Assembly: GCA_003427395.1 (NCBI GenBank)
Contig: BFEA01000006.1
Location: 2,631,420-2,683,223, forward strand
Origin: Chara braunii
Taxonomy: Eukaryota; Streptophyta; Charophyceae; Charales; Characeae
Length of the DNA stretch: 51,804 bases
Reading direction: 5' to 3'
The position numbers and the translations under genes were made by a program. Each line of letters begins with the position of its first letter. Position 1 is the first letter of the stretch. Under the pieces are notes generated by a model, which was not told where the DNA came from, ran no database searches, and saw only the letters and a list, made by a program, of their open reading frames with translations. Below are positions 46,677-51,804 of the stretch, piece after piece.

Positions 46677-47868
46677 AAGCGTGTTTGTCGGAGACTCGGC
46701 CCGAACTATCAGTACAACATTCCTAGTATCACTAGAGGCTAGTACGATAGGAAGCCGCAGCAGATTGCAGAACGCGGACTATAGGTCAAAATGACAGGAG
46801 CAGGGTAGACTACAGATATGTAGGCTTACAGAACAAGCTCCAACTTATTTTTGGCAGTAGACCGTTTGCTTAAATAAATAGTTACGATGGTGTATTAGGC
46901 TAGAACCGGTTGGGAATGCCGGCTTTTAATAACTTTTTGATAAAATGCGACACGCCGCACAGGTCGAGTCCACGAGCTCATAAGTTTTTTTGATAACCTG
47001 CTACCCGCTGGAAAATTGTGATTAAGTTTTTTTAAATGCATGCTGCCCGCTCCATTGCATCCTGAATAAAAGGCCGATTGATTTAATTAAAAACGTGTTA
47101 TTATTATTGAAAAATGGTTGTGCATGCTAGCTTCTTAATTCTTCGATAACTTGCCACGCACTTCAACTACATACCCCAAATTTATAACGTCCTTCCTCTC
47201 CCCATACCAGAATGCATCGTAAAAATCATCCCGATGATTCCCCCAATCATACAAACCAAGCATAAACTGCTACAAATAAGTCGAATCACTGAGTTAAGTA
47301 AACCTTTAAGCAACCCACTACATCGTAACCCCCAACTTGTTAAAAGAACGCCTACGAATACACCGTGAACAGAGGCTCCCGCTACTTCATAAACTTGACA
47401 TCTGAAAATAGACTATAAGACACGGTTAGACTATCACATCTGCGCAAAAAACACCCTCTGAAATAATCGTGACTTATCCCTTCCAAAAATACCCTCTCAA
47501 TGCAAACACAGACACAGCTACAACAAAAGATATCCCTCCTAAAAGATTGAACTATGCACGCCCCTACCCAGCATGCTCGAACACTGCATCCGGGCAAACA
47601 AAATGCACTTGTAAATCACCGTCTGCAAAGTCTTTCGTATTCTTGTTCTACTAGAAAAATTTAAGCAAAAGACAGCAATCATATAACAACAAAAACATAC
47701 AAAAAAACGATCTTCAACCAAAACACAAGCATGCCTCTTACCCATCAGGCCGGCCCTCGCCACGCCCATTTGACCTGCTTCTTGCCCTGATAATAAACCC
47801 ACTACTAGAACCCGTATTTGTTGCACACATGCCGCATGCTAGAACCATAACTCAGACGACTGTCAAAT
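46677..47868. other. Spacer between the two ORFs
   Basis: AT-rich, with four loose copies of a TTTTTGATAA..TGC..CCGC motif (46928, 46984, 47030, 47140). A frame at 47469-47654 has Cys-rich words (PACSN.., TKCTCKS), perhaps a remnant of the N-terminal part of the RT protein. No endonuclease motif is evident. Confidence 0.35.
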
Positions 47869-49943
47869 ATGCAGGAACAACGACTACAAACAATGGAGGA
47901 TGAAAGACGTGGTTGGAGATCTAAAAAGGAAGTAAACAAACATGCCATCTCTTGCCACTATGTTAACAGATTGATGGACCGATATAAATTCAAAAATATA
48001 TTCCAAAACATACTACTAAAACACAACCCAAAAGTCTTACCCACTCTAGAAAAATTCACATTTTATTGGACCTATAATGATCACATTGTTAAAACTCTAT
48101 ACAAACCTGCAGCGGTCTTTGGAGACTTCACCCTGGCAACTTGGATAGAGGAAATTACAGGAAAAATGTTATTGCCAACAACCACGATATAATGAATTCT
48201 CCAATAAGCTCGCTGCTGACCTGCTACCTGAGCAGGAATCGCCGCATGTCATAACATTGAATCTTAATATAACTAATAACACCGAACTACGAAACATAAT
48301 GAAAAAAATACTTAACAATATTCCAATTTCTATACCAAATCCAAACGACATACTAACAGCAACAAACGATGTATCGACGCAATTCACTCTTTCCCTCGAA
48401 AAACACGAAATACCACTCAACAGTGAACAAGAAGAAAATACAAAAAAAGACTTTGACAAAATAATTAAAAAAAACATCGAAAATGTAACAACACACAAAG
48501 TAGTAAACGTACATGATCATGCAATTAAACATGAAATCAACTTCTTGACGAAACACTTCTACAGATCTGGTGCTGACAAAGCCCCTAACACCCCGGTAAT
48601 CTCCTTCATCAATCTTGTGAGATTCCTTGCACTCCAGAGATTAACCAGCCCAGACTTTAAACCACATACAATAACTGCCACTGAACTGCTGGACCAAATG
48701 AAATACCAATTAAAAACAAAATTCTCAGACATCCCAATCGGAAAAATGGAACTCCCCTACTTATTCGCCACATACAAAAAACACAAGAACTCGTTCTGTT
48801 GGCTGACTAATGTTGATGACGTCATCTCCACATCAATGGCAGATCTAGCGGCATCAGTGCTTGGCGCCCTAATTTGGATGGTCAAGACACATTGCGGAAT
48901 CACCACACTGCAAACGTTTGCAGGAACAGGACTCAAAGTCCCCTACTGGTGACCTATAGACTCGACACCATACTACACATACAACCTGCTGAATACCGCC
49001 AGCTCGGTATTCTCCGCAGATATCACACGTTGCTACGAAACAAAACCTATTGACGATTGCTGAGATGGTCTACCAGCGGTTATTCAATTATTCTGCAAGC
49101 TGGCATTCAAACAGGCTAGGAAAACTTATGGGAGAAATGTTGAACTCACATGCAGAATTTAAAACTACAAAGGAACCTAGCATCAATTTGCGAATGGTAT
49201 ACAAACCCATCCCACGACTATCTAACTATCAACGAGAACATCGTTAAAGAAATCAACAATTGGCTGATTAAAAACGCTTACACATCCCTCGGATGCAACA
49301 TCTGGAGACATGTACTCGACATACCTATGGGTGTTAGTTGCTCACCTGTATGGTGCAACATCTATTTCTTCAAATATGAATACAGGTTTATGAAAAAATT
49401 AACACACAAAAATAACAGACAGTTATTGCCCTCTTTCAGCATGTCTTCCGCTACTTCAATGATTTCCACATACTAAACAACCCCAGAATCTACGAATTTC
49501 TAAGCCCGGAAGTAACCAGCCCACGTAGTCGATACTTCATATACCCCCTACATCTCATAACTCTAAACGAGCAAACCACACAAAAAACGCAAATAAACGA
49601 CAACAACATCAGAACACAAACAAACTTCATGAACATCACCATAACTATCACGAACCCACAAGTTGGACAATACACAATAAGCAAATATAACAAGAAAAGG
49701 GAACTTGACTTCCCCATCACACGATTCATCCAAGCCAACTCAAACAAACCACTCCAGCAGTCGCTCAACTTCCTAATACCACAAATCATCACAATCATGA
49801 CGATCGAAATAGAAGACGATAACGCTGTAGAAGAAATCATACTAACGATACACTCACTCCAAAATAATGACTTCAAAATACATAGACTGGTTAGCATCAC
49901 AAAAAAGGTACTAAATAACCCCATGAACTACCAACCATTTTGA
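47869..49943 (+). pseudogene. Penelope-like reverse transcriptase, decayed
   Basis: At least four frameshifts and a TGA at 48950 break it, but the order of motifs is clear: a CYC pair (48167-48175), ADKAPN (48572-48589), LPYLFATYKKHKN (about 48754), SADITRCYE (motif A, about 49015-49041), IPMGVSCSP..CN (motif B, about 49318), and YFND (motif C, 49452-49463) where Y-x-D-D is expected. After it come QYTISKYNKKRELDFPI and related words (about 49674-49718). The DKAPN and Y.KR..F pattern fits RTs of the Penelope-like group as I recall them. No GIY-YIG nuclease was seen. Alternative: another non-LTR RT family. Confidence 0.65.
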
Positions 49944-50116
49944 TGCAACCCAGAAAACGTACTACGGCATCTATTATTGAAGATGCAGAACCAGAAACAC
50001 ACACTAGAAACAATACCTACTTACAATACCAGCTCTTCAAAAAAATAAAAAATAAAAACAATAATAAGCTAATACCCCTGTGTGCGTGTGAGCCAACAAA
50101 ACTGGTTTGGTTCGGA

Positions 50117-50182
50117 TGGAGGACCTATCCCAGATGGGGTAGGTCCACCATCTATGGACCTACCCCACTGGACCCTCCATTA
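50117..50182 (+). other. Strong nested hairpin after the RT
   Basis: A perfect 12-bp stem GGGGTAGGTCCA/TGGACCTACCCC (50136-50147, 50155-50166; 7-base loop) lies inside an outer ATGGAGG/CCTCCAT pair. It is 190 bases past the RT stop, before a CA tract (50198-50232), and could be a 3' recognition structure for the RT. Confidence 0.6.
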
Positions 50183-50254
50183 CGAGGGAACGGGGAGGGA
50201 CACACACACACACACGCACACACACACACACATTCTTCTTATTATATTTCTCTC

Positions 50255-50286
<32 letters not shown>

Positions 50287-50985
50287 AAGTATAATATATT
50301 TTATATTAAAAAAAAACTTAAGAAAACAAAATAAAATTATATATATATATATATACACAACCTCCCCAGCAAAGGAAAAAAACCTTAAAAAACTTGAAAA
50401 TATGAACATGGACAATGTCTCTTTAAACATAATTATAATACATCCCTAAATGATTAATAATATAAATTAAAATAAATATAAATACTTATGATTAATAAAT
50501 ATAATACTTAAGAATATATAAATGAAAAACACCTATATCTATAAATGGATAAATGTTCTACTTAGCTCCATAGAAAATCCCTGAAGTAATATCGTGGCCC
50601 CCTGTCTTCCTTCGCCTGATACAACTAATCGCTACACAAATCCCCTCTGCGTAGACACAACACCTGCCCCCAAACCTATACAATACAGATAGTTAAGATC
50701 GCACACCTACATACCACACGAGCCACTACTCGCAGAACCGTTATGGTAGCACTTGACCGCATGCGAAAATGCACACAAAATCAGAAATATTTAAGCACAT
50801 ACGTAATAAACCACCCAAAATAAACTTTAGAAGAAAAAAAAAACACGTTTTCCCGGAAACACACTACGTATGACGGTCGAAACGATGCCAACTAAAAACA
50901 CCACTCCGAAACGACACTGCGGACACACTAAAAAATAAACAGACGTACATGACACACACAGTTGACACACACGACGTTGTCGGGA
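50183..50985. other. AT-rich tail with A-run; gene-free
   Basis: An A-run of about 25 bases starts near 50264, followed by AT-rich DNA and a TA microsatellite (50339-50356). It could be the 3' end of the RT element. Nothing coding is seen. Confidence 0.45.
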
Positions 50986-51480
50986 CAGAAACCCTTACAA
51001 GGGTATCTGCCCTGTATTTTCGATGTCGGACGAAGTCTGAATTTTGAAGTAAGTCTGTGGAAATTGGTTTGACGAAATAAACATGCTATTGGAATATTCC
51101 GACTTGTTCGCGATTTCTGACAAGACCACAGGGATGCGCGGTCATGTAAAGACTCAAGCTAGATCTATTCTACCTAAAATAATGTCGCGTGGCTGCTAAG
51201 CTGCGTGATTCAGGACCTCGGTAGGGTGGAAAGAGGTGGTCGCGCCTGTTATGTGACCACGGCACGAGAGAAAGTGAAAGATTTTTTTTATTTTTATTTT
51301 TTAGTCACGGGGTTGTCACATGCGCGACAAGGACTTGTGGGTTAGGCCACAAGTTGCTGGGGTAGGGCACCCGCCGGCTCGACGGCGACATGATTAGAGG
51401 CGAGGCAGGCCGAGCCTGCCTTAGCTATAGCAGGCGGCCTACTGGGCCTCAACCCTTCAAATAGAAGGGCGGCGGGAATA
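50986..51480. repeat. Hairpin-rich region related to 14.9-15.5 kb
   Basis: ACCCTTACAAGGGTATC (50988) also occurs at 14918. Hairpins include GTGGTC/GACCAC around 51240 and GGCAGG/CCTGCC around 51405-51420. Same layout as the copy at 14.9-15.5 kb but strongly diverged. Confidence 0.45.
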
Positions 51481-51482
51481 GC

Positions 51483-51580
51483 TCCTGTGATAGGAGCTAG
51501 CCCAGTAGGTACCGCGTTGAACTTCCACCGAGTTGATGCTGGGATCGAGCCCGGCGATACATGGCCTGGGCTAGCTCCTT
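51483..51580 (+). mobile_element. tRNA-derived SINE-like unit, copy 2
   Basis: A hairpin (AGCTCCT/AGGAGCT, about 51480-51498) leads into the A box TAGCCCAGTAGG (51498-51509), then a perfect B box GATCGAGCC (51543-51551) and a CCTTTTTGG run. Boxes and 45-base spacing match copy 1. An open frame on the other strand is not convincing. Confidence 0.55.
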
Positions 51581-51699
51581 TTTGGAGCAGCCGCCAATAA
51601 ACACGAAGCGCGGTCATTTTCGGCAGCGAGATCATCAGATCTCACGGCTGAAAACAGTCGCGCGACTGTAACATAGCCCCTGCGCAAGGAAGACACACA

Positions 51700-51790
51700 C
51701 AAAACGAGAAAATGGTCCAGTTTCCCCAACGGGAATCGAACTGGGGATCCGCATCCGGGAAAGGAAAAGGGGGAGGAGCCACTAGGTGTG
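51700..51790 (-). repeat. Antisense tRNA-like B box, copy 2
   Basis: On the minus strand GTTCGATTC (51733-51741) lies between CCCCA and CCGTTGGGG, a T-arm-like fold, with CTAGTGG upstream of it resembling part of an A box. Not a complete tRNA that I can fold. Confidence 0.4.
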
Positions 51791-51804
51791 GCACTACTTT
51801 CTTT

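Overview
The window looks like nuclear DNA from a large, repeat-filled eukaryotic genome. It has assembly gaps at 16339-17107, 32688-33002 and 39070, long microsatellites, a satellite array and nested, decayed retroelements. I see no host protein-coding gene I would trust. A charophyte green alga such as Chara braunii is my best guess for the organism; this rests on remembered similarity of the gypsy proteins, not on a diagnostic marker.

Left third (1-13.2 kb): a decayed Ty3/gypsy element on the + strand. It opens with the end of a 5' LTR (1-592) and a primer-binding site matching the 3' end of tRNA-Asp (595-612). Three upstream ORF remnants precede gag (4224), protease (DTGA at 6780), reverse transcriptase (YIDD at 8243), RNase H and integrase (to 10856). 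A likely intron (10848-10987) then leads to a further gag-like ORF with a coiled coil and a zinc knuckle (11011-13121). The frames hold for kilobases but carry many in-frame stops, mostly TGA. From 13.2 to 15.8 kb the DNA is non-coding and full of perfect hairpins, with a tRNA-derived (SINE-like) unit.

Middle (16-38 kb): ATT microsatellites with an associated repeat family, a ~1.43 kb foldback element (18586-20017), and two further copies of the gypsy LTR region (about 24.7-28.1 and 34.4-38.3 kb). The second copy abuts an integrase fragment of another gypsy element (28139-29236). Both LTR copies contain arrays of hairpins whose stems differ between units but pair within each unit. The most striking item is at 35277-35929: two identical 230 bp direct repeats, each holding a complete type III hammerhead ribozyme. 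This is the layout of a retrozyme (a non-autonomous, ribozyme-bearing LTR retroelement). A broken relative lies at 17345-17443 on the - strand.

Right part (38.6-51.8 kb): a CT-rich tandem duplication, a ~4.1 kb satellite of ~91 bp monomers with a ~2.41 kb higher-order period (39440-43590), then a second retroelement type. This has a long novel ORF (44052-46676, three in-frame stops) followed by a decayed reverse transcriptase resembling Penelope-like elements (47869-49943). The right edge has a second copy of the SINE-like and hairpin-rich region.

How they fit together: the gypsy genes once formed a full replication set (capsid, protease, RT/RNase H, integrase). The retrozyme encodes no protein and would have borrowed RT and integrase from such elements. 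Most coding parts here are now inactive, but the retrozyme looks young because its two repeats are identical.
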